Part shown: positions 36,701 to 48,344 of the stretch, piece by piece
Numbering within the stretch: position 1 is the first letter of the stretch
Layout: every line of letters begins with the position of its first letter
Assembly (NCBI RefSeq): GCF_000321225.1
Contig: NW_004450287.1
Location: forward strand, 1,629,613 to 1,693,612
Source of the DNA: Odobenus rosmarus divergens
Taxonomy: Eukaryota; Chordata; Mammalia; Carnivora; Odobenidae
DNA length: 64,000 bases
Direction of reading: 5' to 3'
The notes under the pieces: generated by a model
The model's database searches: none
The model's input: only the letters and a program-made list of their open reading frames with translations
What the model was told of the DNA's origin: nothing
Translations under genes and position numbers: made by a program

Positions 36701-38182
36701 TATACCACATCTTCTTTATCCATTCATCTGTTGATGGACACCTTTAAACCTGTTAATATTTGTTTTATATATTTAGGATATATATTAGGTGCTCCTAATG
36801 GGTGCACAATTATATACAAATGCTGTATCTTCTTGCTGGAGTGACCCTTTTATCATTATGTAATGCCCATCTTTGTCTTTTATTACAATTTTTGTTTTAA
36901 AGTCTTTTTTGTCTGATATAAGTATAGCTACCCCAGATTTCTTTTGATTTCCATTTGCATGAAACATCTTTTTCCAGCCCTTCATTTTCAGTATGTGTGT
37001 GTCTTTGCATCTGAAGTGAGTCTCTTGTAGACAGAATATAGATGGGTCTTGTTTTTCAATCCAGTTAGTTACTCTGTGTCTTCTGACTGGAGAATTTTGT
37101 CCATTTACATTTAAAGTAATTATTGATAGGTATGTAATTATGGCCATCTTATTAATTGTTTTCTGGCTGTTTCTCTCTGTTCCATTGTTCTCTTGCTTTC
37201 TTACCTTGTGGTTTAATGATTTTCTGTAGTGTTATGCTTAGGTTCCTTTCTCATTTTACTTTCTGTTTATCTACTATAGGTTTCTGCTTTGTGGTTATAG
37301 CATGAGACTCACATGTAACAGTCTACTTTATAACAAGATAAGAGCAAGTTATGTTTGGACACATTCTAAAACTCTACCATTTTACTCCTCTTCCTCAAGT
37401 TTTATGTTTTTGTTGTCACATTTTACATCTTTTTATTTTGTGTGTCCCTTAATTATTATAGGTATAGTTATTTTTATTACTTTTGTCTCTTAACTTTCAC
37501 TTTAGCTTTATAAGTGATTAATTCACTACATTTACCTTTACTGGTGAGAGTTTTACTTTCACATGTTTTATTGTTATTAATTAGTACCCTTTCTTTTCAG
37601 CTTAAAGAAGCCCTTTTAACATTTCTTGTAAGGCTGGTTTAGTGGTGATGGATTCCTTTGGCTTTTGTTTGTCTAGACAGCTCTTTATCTCTTCTTCAAT
37701 TCTGAATGACAACCTTTCTTGGTAGAGTATTCTTGGTTGGAATTTTTTCCCTTTTAGCATTTTGAATATATCATGCTACTCCCATCTGGCCTATAAAGTT
37801 TTTGCTGAGAAATCTGATAGTCTTATGGGGGTTCCCTTGTATGGAACAAGTTGTTTTTCTCTTAATGCTTCAACAGCTTACTTTTTTAAAAAACTGTTAT
37901 TTAAATAAACTTTGAGTCCTAGTCCAAATTAATAGAAATTAGTGAGGTTTGGTCTTTACTAAGCACTTGTAGTTGACTTCTGAAGGATACACAAGCTATA
38001 TGAAAGTGTTTATGAAAACTGCATTTCATATTGTTTTTAGAATTTACTCCAAAATAAAGTCTTCTCTCTCTTTAAATTACCACTGTTGCTTAAGTACCAA
38101 TTCCAGTTATTTTTAAAGTCTGTTGATCCCCACTGTTTTCTGCAGTGTTTGACAAATATCTATGTCATTTGATACAAAATTA

Positions 38183-38194
38183 TGATAGATAGAT

Positions 38195-38240
<46 letters not shown>
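38183..38240 (+). repeat. (GATA)n microsatellite
   Basis: About 14 GATA units, with an imperfect start (GATAGATAGATGATAGATAG). Likely polymorphic. Confidence 0.97.
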
Positions 38241-38375
38241 AATTGCCCCATCTTCTCTGAGGCTTATTTTCCATATCTATAAATGGGGATAACAATATCC
38301 ACCTTCCAGATTACAAAGAGGGTCAAATGAAGTTAACTATGAGGGCCCTCTATAAATTTTAATGCATTAAATGTT
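38241..38375 (+). mobile_element. MIR fragment
   Basis: TGAGGCTTATTTTCCATATC, TATAAATGGGGATAACAATA and AGGGTCAAATGAAGTTAACT follow the MIR core order. Confidence 0.65.
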
Positions 38376-38899
38376 GTGTAATACTGATAGAAATATTGAA
38401 CAGTATCCAATAGTCTTTATACAAAGTATTCAGTGTTCACAAATACTTAACCCCCTTTTTGCAATAGTCATACTGTTGTTGACAGAAAATGTTGTCAATC
38501 GCAATGTCCTAGTGATTTTATATGTCCTTTTCATTTAGACTATTCTGATATTTTAAATCATTTTTCCTTTAGAATGTGGAAAACATATCACTGAATACAT
38601 TTTCCTGGGTGTAAACACCTTGTGATTTTCTGTTCCCTCAGCACTTTTTAATTCTGTTATGATAGCACCCCTCACACCTCCCATCTCTTCCACTAGATCA
38701 ATAGTGGAGCCTGATTAACCAAGAAAGGTAGTGTTCTCTACCAGTTTTTAAATTTCACACACAAAAACGGTATTCACAGATATACAAGTGAAAATTTACC
38801 ACATGAATTACTCTCTCTTTTTTTTAGAAATTTGATACTGAAAAAATTATCAGCTTTATGAGGGGAAATATTTTGAAGATTGCATGACCCACAAACAAC

Positions 38900-39096
38900 T
38901 TTTTAAAAAATTTTTTTATTTTTTGAGAGAGAGAGAGAGTGTGTGTGAATGGGGTGGGGAGGGGCAGGGGGAGAGAATCTTAAGCAGGCTGCATGGAGCC
39001 TGAAGCCGGGCTCAATCTCACAACACTGAGATCATGACCTGAGCCGAAATCAAGAGTTGGACACTTAACTGACTGAGCCACCCAGGTGCACCCCCC
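38900..39096 (-). mobile_element. Can-SINE (older subtype)
   Basis: TTTTTTTATTTTTTGAGAGA, GTGGGGAGGGGCAGGGGG, GAGCCGAAATCAAGAGTTGG, TGAGCCACCCAGGTGCAC. Flanking CAAACAAC on both sides may be the target duplication. Confidence 0.9.
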
Positions 39097-40165
39097 ACCC
39101 CAAACAACATTTTAATCTTTATCTGCACATGTGACAATTTATTTCTTTAATAATGCAGTTTTAGTCATTTATCCCAAGTATAAGACCCTTATCTATGGAT
39201 TTCTCATTTATAAAAATAATTATAAACCAGTATTTCCTAAAATATACCCCAAGGAAAAGATGCTCCAGAAAAAAAGGCTCTGTAATCTAATAAATATATA
39301 AATGCCACAACCTTCTTAGAAACTCAAAATGGCTGTTGGTATCTATGATCAATAACTTCTTTATAGGTATATGAATGTTGTACTACTCTCCCAATTTCCT
39401 CTATGTTTAAAATATTTTGTAACTTAAAAAAAAAATCTGTGCCTCTGTTTTTAACCAGAATTTCTTCCAAGTTGTTTAACCACAGTGTCCTTTTCTCCTC
39501 CTTCTGGATATCTCCCCAATAATAGAAGCAAGTAGGTACAAGCGTTTAAAGGTACACTTTAGGCTACACATCCCCATCTACTGAAAAAACAAAGAATGAC
39601 TTCTTTACCAAACGAAAGTACAACAGGTCCTAAACACAAATGCAGAGGAGGATGGGAAGGGCAAACCCACACCTCAGAGATTCTTAGCTATATGCACGTT
39701 AGAGGTGGTGGTGGAAGGTGACATCTCTGTATTTCTACCATAGCTTTTAACAACACCCATTGAATGTATGTGGTAAGCCTCTTCTCGCCCCTTTGGATAG
39801 TAGCCAGATTTACTTCAATGTAAGAGCCATAGATCTGAACAGACTGATGAACCTAAGAGATAGAACACCTCTGTCCTCTTTGCACAAGTTGATAAATGAC
39901 TCACAGCTTCCTGAGATGAAAAGGAAGATTCAAGCTCACCACATATACGATGGAACACCAGAGAGTTCAGATGAACGAAGTCACTTCAGGAAGTAGCTTT
40001 CTTAAATACCTCCATAGCATGGAATAAGGAGAAGGTTGTAATAGTCAAAATAACTGTGAAATTTGAGATCCTTAAGCAAAATATTACAAAAGATTCCTTT
40101 CTGAAAGCATAAACGAAATAAACTGCCATCTGTATCAAATTTCAGGAGGTCTTTGGGTCATATTC
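39097..40165. other. intronic, unassigned
   Basis: Apparently unique sequence. A 78-codon open frame at 39760-39996 (plus) is unrecognised and of a length expected by chance. Confidence 0.4.
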
Positions 40166-40169
40166 AATA

Positions 40170-40310
40170 CTAATAGGCAATGACAAGACAACATTATCCC
40201 AATTTTATAGATGCTAACACTGAAGCATAGAGACATTAAACAACCTGATAAAGCCACACAACTAGTAAGGGAAGATGGCAGAGTTTGAACCCAGAGCCTG
40301 TTATATCCCT
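40170..40310 (-). mobile_element. MIR fragment
   Basis: TTATCCCAATTTTATAGATG, ACTGAAGCATAGAGACATTA and AGAGTTTGAACCCAGAGCCT are the complement of the MIR core. Confidence 0.75.
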
Positions 40311-42125
40311 TCCTCATCTACAGAGAGGTAACAGTAGAGCGAGGGGTAGCCAGCAGGATCACCTGCTTTGACTCAAGCCTGTTCTCTCCCATCTCACTAA
40401 TGAGCCCACAATGAAGGTCACACTAATGGACTAAAATTATTCTGTCTGCAGGTTTTATCAAATCATATTTCAAGCACACAGCCTCTTTAAAAACTGGATT
40501 TAATTTAAAATGTTGGAGCACTTTTGAGATTCACTTATTTTGACGAGCCATCCCCAATTAGTCCTGAATCAGGAATTCACTTAACTTTCTATCATGACAA
40601 GAACGTAAGGAAAGCAAGTGTGTCACTGGTAACTAGGGAAGCGTCAAGACAATGCACTCTAAGTCGGTCTTCATGGAGCAACATACAGGTAGTATCCTTT
40701 TATTTTCTTAGTACCTCAAGGCCCCATGGTGTTCCACAGGACAAACGTACCCCTCTTAGATGTTATTGCAAACTTTTTACCCTGAAATTACAAACCTGCC
40801 TTCAAAACTCTAGAGTTGAGCCTATTTGCCCTACATATAAACCGTAACACTGGATTTTCCAAAACAGTATCTTCAATGAAGTGTAAAAATTTAATCACTC
40901 TAATTCTGCTACACATCTCAGAGTTATATTGTTCCACTTCATCCAGTAAGTGAGAACAATCAAGATTATTTGCCAAATTCAGTGATTTAAACTCATGCAT
41001 AGACTAGCTTCTCAGAAATCACCTCCTGGCCAAACCATAACATCATTTTCATATAGATTGTTTGGCTTTGATACCAATGGTATAGATACCATTGCTTTAG
41101 GGTAGATATCAAAATTACATCCCAAATTGTGGGAGCCAAATAAGGTCTCTCAGTAGATCTAATCTTGGTCTTAAGGATAAGGAGGGAAAAGGGCTTAGAA
41201 CTTCTTTATAGACAATTTGGCAGGAATTTGTTAGACTGTGGGCTCCCTGAAGGTAGGTCTTATTCACTGTTATTTCCCACATGTGGATTAGGAACATGAT
41301 AAACAATAGCCCACAATAAATGCCTACCGAAGGGATGGACAGGAACATGAACAAGCAAAGCAAAGAAAGTCACCCTTATTTCAATGATATAGATTTGGCT
41401 GGGCCGGAAGGCTGGTTATGATAGCCTCAGAATATTCTCAAATATTTCAGAAAGCCTAATGGAAACCATGCATTTACCTTACGATGAGATTGCTCAGGGC
41501 AGCTAAAAGGTCAAATTTCTTCTACTTTAGCACACTTGATACCAAGTCACTGTGACAAGACCAGTTGTTCCGTGTAGGTTGGAAGTTGGGGAGGAAAATG
41601 CTCCCGTGCTTCTCCTCTCTGAACCCTTCGTGAGGTGGAAGACCCAGGTTCTGACTGGGACAGGTTGACAAATGAATAGGGTCTCTGTGTTTTAAGAAGT
41701 CAAGCACAGTAGCTCTCTCTGACTCCCCACAAAGGAGCAAGGGTAAGAAGATTCGGGGTAAGGCTTGACTTCTCGATTTTCCTCCTCTTTCTTCTAACGC
41801 TTCCACAGTCAACTAGTAGTAAAATTTTGGTGGAGGAGGAGAGGTCCTAGTTGAGGGCTGAGTACACATGTCCCTTGGAAACTACACAGGGATGGAGGAC
41901 TGGCCCAGGCAGGGTTCACAGGGGGTCCTGCCCAACTTATCGCATGCTACCACAGCCACAGCAAGGCCACCTCTACCTGAGGCACTTTCTCTAGGAAGAA
42001 CATTCTAAAAATAGAAGTTGATAAGCAGTGACAGATCACTTCAGAAAGTTGTGATTTCTCTAGCCACAATTCTGCGGGAGTGAACTGCAGAACATTCCCA
42101 GGCACAAGAAACCAACCCAGAAAGG
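40311..42125. other. intronic; L2 end at about 41215-41360, rest unassigned
   Basis: TAGACTGTGGGCTCCCTGAA followed by CCCACAATAAATGCCTACC is an L2 terminal fragment. The other sequence looks unique; 40400-40700 has AT-rich homeodomain-like cores. Confidence 0.45.
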
Positions 42126-42129
42126 AGGG

Positions 42130-42310
42130 CCATAACTTGGGGTTGGCAGACCAGGGTGCTAATCCTGGCCCCACCGAACTTGCTAAGCAGCCCTCTCTGG
42201 ACAAAGCATTCCACCTTTCATGGTCTCAGTGTCCTTAGTGGTCAAATGAGGGTATCGGATTACTAGATAATCTCTGTTTCCCTTCCAACTCCAGCAGTCT
42301 ACGATTCAGT
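42130..42310 (+). mobile_element. MIR fragment
   Basis: CAGGGTGCTAATCCTGGCCC, GGTCTCAGTGTCCTTAGTGG, CCTTCCAACTCCAGCAGTCT (MIRb/c-type). Confidence 0.6.
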
Positions 42311-43150
42311 GAATGACAACTTTGTCTGGTATCTTAAGCACATGCCTTTCACTCGAGCCAACACAGACCATTTGCAAGACACATGCTTGTTAGCAAATTG
42401 GAATTCAGTGTTTGCTGCACGGAACCTGCCAAAGGATTCTTAAAGTCATCTGATATTCAAGATAGAGTCTAAAGATGTGTTAACCATCCCTGAAGAGCTG
42501 GCGCATGGAAAGCAGATTCCATTCAATTAATATTTATTGAGCACCAAAAGTGGGGACGTTGACATATATTATCTCATTTAAAAGCCTTTCTTCACAGTTT
42601 TTCAATAGATGTAGCCTTGATAGAAGCACTAGTAGTCTTTCCTGTCCAGCGTTTTCTTAAATTTATTATGCCAATAAATTATCGATCCTTTCCAATGCTT
42701 CCTATCCTTACACTAACACACAGCATCAGAGAGCACAACCCTGGGCCTTATCATCTCTGCCCCTACTGTTTTGCTTCATTGTGTAACAACTTACTAGGGA
42801 ATCCTTCCTCCATTTGACAGTGTTCTTGTATTTTTTAAATTAAACCCTGGATAAAGATATTGTTTACTGTGCTACTTAGTATTTCTTACATAGGAGCCCA
42901 GGAGGTTCACCTTTTTGGGGGAGTGGAAGGTGGAATCTTGCCACTGCAGATAAATATGTAAGTTTCCTTTGATCAGAAATTGAAAACTATAATACAAAGT
43001 TTTCCTTGTTATCTCATTTAAAGCCTAAATTAGTGCCCATTATAATAATCGAGCAATACATCTCAGATACTTCATAGCATCTTGTCCTCAACCTCCTTAG
43101 CCATCCCAAGTCCTCCTGGAAATAAGTGGGCAAATTAATTATGGGAGATT
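42311..43150. other. intronic, unassigned
   Basis: TTCAATTAATATTTATTGAGCACC near 42522 (quoted in part: AATATTTATTGAGCACC) is a common repeat scrap. Otherwise nothing recognised. Confidence 0.4.
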
Positions 43151-43154
43151 CCAG

Positions 43155-43365
43155 TCCAGTGACTAAAAGCACAGGCCATGGACGTGAACCACGCTCCCAC
43201 TTGTGGCTACACTACGTCAGGTGTAGTATTTCATTTCTGAGTCAGTGTCCTCAATTGTGGAGAATGGGGCCATACTTATTCCCAAACCATCATTTCTAAT
43301 GAGATCCTCCTTTATATAAAGCATTTAGTATAGTTCTTGGCTCATAAATATTTGGCAAACATGTA
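43155..43365 (+). mobile_element. MIR fragment
   Basis: CAGTGACTAAAAGCACAGGC, GTGTCCTCAATTGTGGAGAA and TAGTTCTTGGCTCATAAATA in MIR order. Confidence 0.55.
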
Positions 43366-43655
43366 TTCATATTAATGATATTTTGGAATGCAAACTGCTC
43401 TGCATTTTATTCCCATTCTTTTATTGATTTTATTGGTTAACTCTTTGTTTTCTCCAAGCCACTGACCTATGGCCTTTTCACCATCCCTCACCCCTTTCCT
43501 TTCCTTACTTTTCTTAAATCCCATAGCCCATCATTATAGTCACAGCTGTGCCAACTTCCTCAACAATATGCTCTTCTCTTTCTTTCCTTTGCTCACCCAC
43601 CTGGCAAAACCCTATTGCTGCTGAATCCTGCTCTCTGCTTTGTCTACAAAGAGAC
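43366..43655. other. intronic, pyrimidine-rich, unassigned
   Basis: Possibly part of an L2 (GCCTTTTCACCATCCCTCACC-like stretch), but too diverged to call. Confidence 0.3.
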
Positions 43656-43885
43656 AGTAAAGTGTAAGGCATTGGGGGGTAGCTCTGGAGTTCAACTTCC
43701 CAGGGCTCAAACACCTGCTCTGCTACCTAATACCTGTGTATCTTTAAGTTGCTTATCACTTCTGTAAAATGAGGATGATAATAATAATGCCTGACTCCTG
43801 GATATGTAATGAAGTTGAAATGACACTATACACTTAGACTTGTACTGACCATAGTATGCACTCAATAAACATTATTTATTATTAT
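43656..43885 (+). mobile_element. MIR
   Basis: GCTCTGGAGTTCAACTTCCC, TGTAAAATGAGGATGATAAT and AGTATGCACTCAATAAACAT follow MIR from head to tail. Confidence 0.75.
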
Positions 43886-44327
43886 TCCTCCACACATGAG
43901 TCAGTGGAATGAATTTGGAAAAAAATCACATACCTAGACAGGCTGCTTGCACCATAAATGGAAAACCATAGACATCAGATGGGCCCTTGATACTATCTAG
44001 AAACTCTATTTGCTTTCTCAGTATGTTTGTTCTCCTACTCTCCCACAGCACTGTGCCATGCCTTCAACTCTTACTTTAACTCTCCTCCACTCTCAGCTGA
44101 TGACCTCCCCTCCTGCTGCATGGGGAAAATAGAAGCCGTAAGACAAATACTACTTCATCTGACCATCAACCAATATACAACTACCCACATCTGGACCCGT
44201 TTTCTCCACCTTCTCTTTAATTCAATGGAAGAAATTTCACTGCTTCTGTCAAAGGCCAACCCCTGTACTTGGGTTACAGGTCTCCTCCACTGTGACTGTC
44301 CCAAGAATGTTCCTCACCCTCCTCCAA

Positions 44328-44330
<3 letters not shown>

Positions 44331-44359
<29 letters not shown>
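44331..44359 (+). repeat. (AT)14 microsatellite
   Basis: Pure alternating AT run, self-complementary. Confidence 0.97.
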
Positions 44360-44361
<2 letters not shown>

Positions 44362-44364
44362 CTG

Positions 44365-44875
44365 TATATCTCCTTCCATTAAGTGGAACTCATGACCCAC
44401 TCCTAAGCAATAGAATGTGGCAAAAATGATGGATTATTGTTCTTGTGATTACAGGGAATTATATGAGACTTTACCTTGCTAAGACAGGTGCTAAGATTCC
44501 CCTTGCTGGCTTAATGAAGTAAGAGGCCATGTTGAGGAAGCTCAAGTAACAGAGCACTGTGGGGAGTAGAGGTGGGGGAAGTGTATCTAGGAGCTGAGGG
44601 CAGCCTCCAGGCAAAAGCCAGCAAGAAGCTGGGACCCTCAGACCTAGATGCAAGGGAATGAATTCTGCTCACAACCTCAATAGACTTGTAAGTGCGTTCT
44701 TCCCCAGTTAGGCCTTCTGATGAAAATACAGCCCACTTAATTCCTTGATTGCAGCCATGTGAGACTCAGCAGCAGTCCAATTAAGTGGAACCTCGACTCC
44801 TAACCCATAGATACTGTGAGAACTGTTGTAAGCCAAAAGGTTTGTGGTAATTTGTTACACAGCAATAGAAAATGA
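44365..44875 (+). mobile_element. LTR-like element (MLT/MER-type)
   Basis: GAGGCCATGTTGAGGAAGCT, GGAGCTGAGGGCAGCCTCCA, AGCCAGCAAGAAGCTGGGAC, CCTTGATTGCAGCCATGTGA and TTTGTGGTAATTTGTTACAC are hallmarks of a common mammalian LTR class. Subfamily not resolved. Confidence 0.6.
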
Positions 44876-45939
44876 AGGCATCCCCCCCACACACAGCAGA
44901 ACATTCCCATAATGCTGTAGGACCTATTCTAGAGTCTACTGTATCCTATCTTTAAAAAAAAAAAATCTAGACTATATGCCCTCTAGGTGTTCCCCCTTCT
45001 CTCTGCTCTCTCTTCTAACAAAACTTGTTAAAATAGTTTTTCATATGTCTCACTATGTCCTCACCTCCCATTCACTGCTCTGCCCACTGCATTCACATCA
45101 CTGCCTTCACATTCTTTTGTCAAGAACACCAATAAGTTCCACATTATTTCATCTAAATGGATATGTCCCTATGCTTCTCTTACTCAATATCCAGGTAGTA
45201 TTCAACACAGTTCACCACTCTCCACTTCTAGAATGATTTCCTCCCTTGGCTTACAGGAGTTTACATTCTCTAGCTTCCTTCGACTTGTCTGGCTACAGTT
45301 TCTTGTCCATCTTGGCTGGCTTCTCCTCCTACACCCAAACTTGAACAGTGTTGTGCCCAAGTCTGGCCCGAGGCTGTTCTCTCTTGACCTACTGCACTCC
45401 CTTTCTAGTCCCCAGCTTTAAATGATATCAACATGCTGCTGACTCCCAAATTTTTCTCTCTAGCCCTGACCTCTCCCCTCAGCTCCACAACCTACAGCCA
45501 GCTGCCCAATTACATTCCCATTTCCATGTCTAATTGTCATCTCGGACTTAACATGTCCAAAAAGAACACTTGATTTTTCTTTCACAAAAATCTGTTGTGT
45601 CCCCAGTTTTCCCAATCTCAGCAAACAACACATTTAATAAACCTTTACATTGGGGCTTCTCAGTCCTTCACCAGGAAGGACTTGCAGGTCAATCTTCACA
45701 ATAGATGCTGAATTTGTCTACTCCTCTCTAACTCCACTCTTTTCAACCCAGTACAAACTGCTCTCACCTCCCACCTGGACTGCAGCAACTGCCACCTAAC
45801 TGGTCTCCCTGCTTTTCCCTGCTGTCCTCTACAATCCATACAACAGGAATTTTTTTAAAAAAACACAAACTACCTTATGTGCCTTTACTGCCTAAGACTT
45901 TCCAAAGACTTCATATTCTCCTTTAAAAAGCCCACCAAG

Positions 45940-46144
45940 GGGCACCTGGGTGGCTCAGTCGTCAAGCGTCTGCCTTCGGCTTAGGTCATGATCCCAGGGT
46001 CCTGGGATCGAGCCCCACATCTGGCTCCCTGCTCTGTGCGGGAAGCCTGCTTCTCCCTCTCCCACTCCCCCTGCTTATGTTCCCTCCCTTGCTGTGTCTC
46101 TCTCTGTCAAATAAATAAATAAAATCTTTAAAAAATAAAAAAAT
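45940..46144 (+). mobile_element. Can-SINE with perfect 15-bp target duplication, antisense to ZNF704
   Basis: Near-consensus full copy: GGCACCTGGGTGGCTCAG, GCGTCTGCCTTCGGCTTAGG, CTTCTCCCTCTCCCACTCCC, CTCTCTCTGTCAAATAAATA and an A-rich tail. Target duplication AAAAAGCCCACCAAG at 45925-45939 and 46145-46159. Confidence 0.96.
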
Positions 46145-46560
46145 AAAAAGCCCACCAAGTCCTAGGTTGCTCGCTCCTACCCGCCTCCCTGACATATCAC
46201 GTACCTCCCAAGTTCTAGCCATACTCATCTTTTTCTCCTTCCTACCTCAGGACTTTTGCAATTGCAATTCCCTCCACTGGACAGATCTTCCCAAGCTACG
46301 TGTCTCAGGTCTCAGATCAAATGTCCCTTCCTCAGGGAGGTCTCCCTCATAGTAGTAGCTTTCTCTTCTTCCTCCTAGACTCTGATATCATTATTTCTCT
46401 CATAGCATGCATCACAATCTCAAGCACCATGCTTATTTGTTTATTTGATTGTTGCTATAACTCCTCTTACTAGATTTCAGCGTCTAGAAGGTGCTCAATG
46501 CTATGTTCTAGAATAGCACCTGGCACCTAGGAGATGCTCAATAAATATTTGAATAAATAA

Positions 46561-47955
46561 ATGCATAAGTATATATAGAAGTTGTTGACATTTTATATGC
46601 ATTAGAAAAAAATGATCCACTATATTCCATTAGAAAAGCTCTTCAGATACAGTGTCAAGATGCCATTTAAACAGTAAAAAATGAAAATAATTATACCTCA
46701 AACTATTCAATATATACATTACTAAAAAGCTGTAGGCCCACAAAAATGTTATAAAATGAAGCCCATTTTTAAAAATAGTTAACAGAAATCTGTTTGGAGA
46801 TAACAGTCTTTTTTGATAATGTGAATGACCACACCCTAGTTATTCTGTTTCTATAGGTGTGATTTTTTTCCTACATTGGGTTTACTTTGATCACAGAGCA
46901 TAATTATAATTTTTCTGTTACAAACTACAAGCCACAAGACATATTTTCAGTATTCCTGGACTAAAACACTAAGGAATCACTACTCTCGTTACTCAGTGTC
47001 ACTGATGCCGTGTGACTTGCAGGCTTTTTAGCAGACCATGGTAAATGAGTGTGCTCACGGTCTGGATTCCAACAAGCAACTGTCAAAAACTATCATCCCC
47101 AATGACTACTTGCTAAAAATTTCTCACTCCTAGAGCTGGTACTTCCAGGGTGGTCTAGGAAAGAAATGTGTGCCTATGTCTATTCTGGGGATATTCTAAA
47201 TGCTGATGTGTAGCATTTCTTTGGAATTGCAATTTCATGCTTTGAGGAGTGCTTTTTTTTTTTCCCCCAAGCCTCAGAAGATAAATAGTCTCTATTAAGC
47301 TCACTTGTTTATGTATTTTTTTCTTCCTGATATACCACTATCCTCTGAAAACTCCAGTAAATAGTTACTCAGTTGATTTTAAGAACCACTCTCAAGAAAA
47401 AGCACTAACTTCATCGCCTACCACTTGCTGCCCTCAAAACTTCTTAGCAACATACACTGTGCATGAACCTCAACGTGGTTTGCTTTGTCCAATCGCATGC
47501 CTGAAAGCCCAGCCAGTCAGTTGTGTAATAATAAACCCCTTATCTCCTGAAGATACACAAACGGAAAGATCTCAGTGCTTCAGTGCACAAGAGACTTCAC
47601 TAGAATTCTCAGCAGAAACTCACATCCATTTTAAATGCCAAATTACCCCCACTTTTCCCGATTTCCTCCTTCCCCCCCATCTGCAATTCTGAGGAGGGGA
47701 AAAAAACCCAAAATGCTAAACAATGTCGAGTTTAAAGGGGAGTGGGGGGCGGGCAGTGCCAAAAGCTGCCTGCAAAATGCATTTAGAAACGAAGGGCTTG
47801 GTTTTCGCTTTGGGCTTACCGGTTCCCTTACAAACATCTGTGATGGAAACTCATCAACAATTGTTCTTGGATGAAGAAGGGATTGAAAGATTGACAAGAG
47901 AAGCTGCTTGCTGGTTTCAATAATCTTGACTAGCCCTCAAAATAAGGAGGACACT
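46561..47955. other. intronic, apparently unique, next to CpG island
   Basis: No repeat recognised in this 1.4-kb stretch just inside intron 1. A long stretch without transposons beside a promoter can reflect regulatory content (inference). Confidence 0.4.
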
Positions 47956-48344
47956 CCTGCTTCCTCCGCGAAGAATAAAATCGCACCCCCTCTTACCTCG
48001 CGCGTCCCCACCGGGCGCAAACCGGCGCCTACCTCGTCCCATCTCCAAGTTCCCTACCTCGCCAGGGAGAAGTGTCCTTTCCCTGAACCCACACCAGACA
48101 ACAAACCCGACCCGGCCTTTGAGGAACTGGGGAGCGACCGCCTCGGAAAGGTGCTGGGGGCCCGAGGTGTGAGCTCATCAGTTCCCTCGCTCTGCCGCCG
48201 GCGCCGCCTGACACACCCCTCCCGGCCCGGCCTCCACCGGTCGCCAGTCCCCGGCCTCAGCCCGCGCGCCTAGCCCCGGGGCCCGGGCCCGTCTCTCTCC
48301 CGGGGCTGGCGGGTCTCGCGCGCGCCGCCGTGCCCAGCACGCAC

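Larger units (their letters stand above)
36066..36745 (-). mobile_element. younger carnivore L1 3' tail nested in older L1
   Basis: Complement of a carnivore-type L1 3' UTR: TGTTTCAGGAGTACAGGTTT, CACCATAGTACATACCCTCC, GTTCCATCCATGTTGTTGC, AATATTCCAGTGTGTGTG, then ATACCACATCTTCTTTATCC. A T-rich left edge (ATTTTTTATT) marks the poly-A end. The older L1 resumes at about 36746. A (TG)n and a SINE sit inside it. Confidence 0.75.
32020..37880 (-). mobile_element. long degenerate L1, antisense, with nested insertions
   Basis: Runs from the complement of the L1 3' end (TTGAAGTATAATTGACATAC, about 32030) to the region upstream of ORF2 (about 37880). ORF2 pieces are visible on the minus strand: endonuclease start (ITLNVNG, CLQETHF) at 37147-36785; the linker before RT (NLNKLITSKEIESIIKKL) at 35136-34930; RT with the FADD-type catalytic motif near 34300 (coding strand TTTGCAGATGACATG); and the C-terminal part at 33322-33068 ([14 protein letters not shown]). 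Stops and frameshifts separate these, so it is dead. SINEs at 32158, 35520 and 36511 and a younger L1 tail at 36066 are inserted in it. Confidence 0.9.
37881..38899. other. intronic; (GATA)n and MIR inside, rest unassigned
   Basis: Holds the GATA microsatellite and a MIR fragment (separate entries). The remaining AT-rich sequence shows nothing recognisable. Confidence 0.5.
44027..46560 (+). mobile_element. L2 LINE, fragmented by later insertions
   Basis: L2 landmarks run in order: CTGTGCCATGCCTTCAACTC, GTGTTCCCCCTTCTCTCTGC, GACTTAACATGTCCAAAAAG, CAGCAACTGCCACCTAACTG, GGACTTTTGCAATTGCAATT and GATGCTCAATAAATATTTGA at the end. It is interrupted by (AT)n (44331), an LTR-like element (44365-44875) and a SINE (45940-46144). 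Open frames here derive from it. Confidence 0.75.
1540..48344 (-). other. ZNF704: ZNF704 intron 1
   Basis: This 46.8-kb intron is bounded by the exon 1 donor (GTGCGTGC) and the exon 2 acceptor (polypyrimidine-rich TTTTTGTGTTTCATTTCACAG read as two parts). Most of its recognisable content is transposable-element debris, listed separately. A long first intron starting in a CpG island is typical of vertebrate transcription-factor genes. I saw no open frame with family resemblance or paired splice signals that would support a further coding exon. Alternative first exons cannot be excluded without RNA evidence. Confidence 0.9.

Noticed and set aside
36785..37147. 120-codon minus-strand open frame with endonuclease-like motifs
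   Set aside because: It is the start of ORF2 of a decayed L1, not a host gene. The frame breaks at 36785.
45940..46030. tRNA-like A and B box sequence
   Set aside because: This is the tRNA-derived head of a Can-SINE, not a tRNA gene. The same holds for the other 17 copies.
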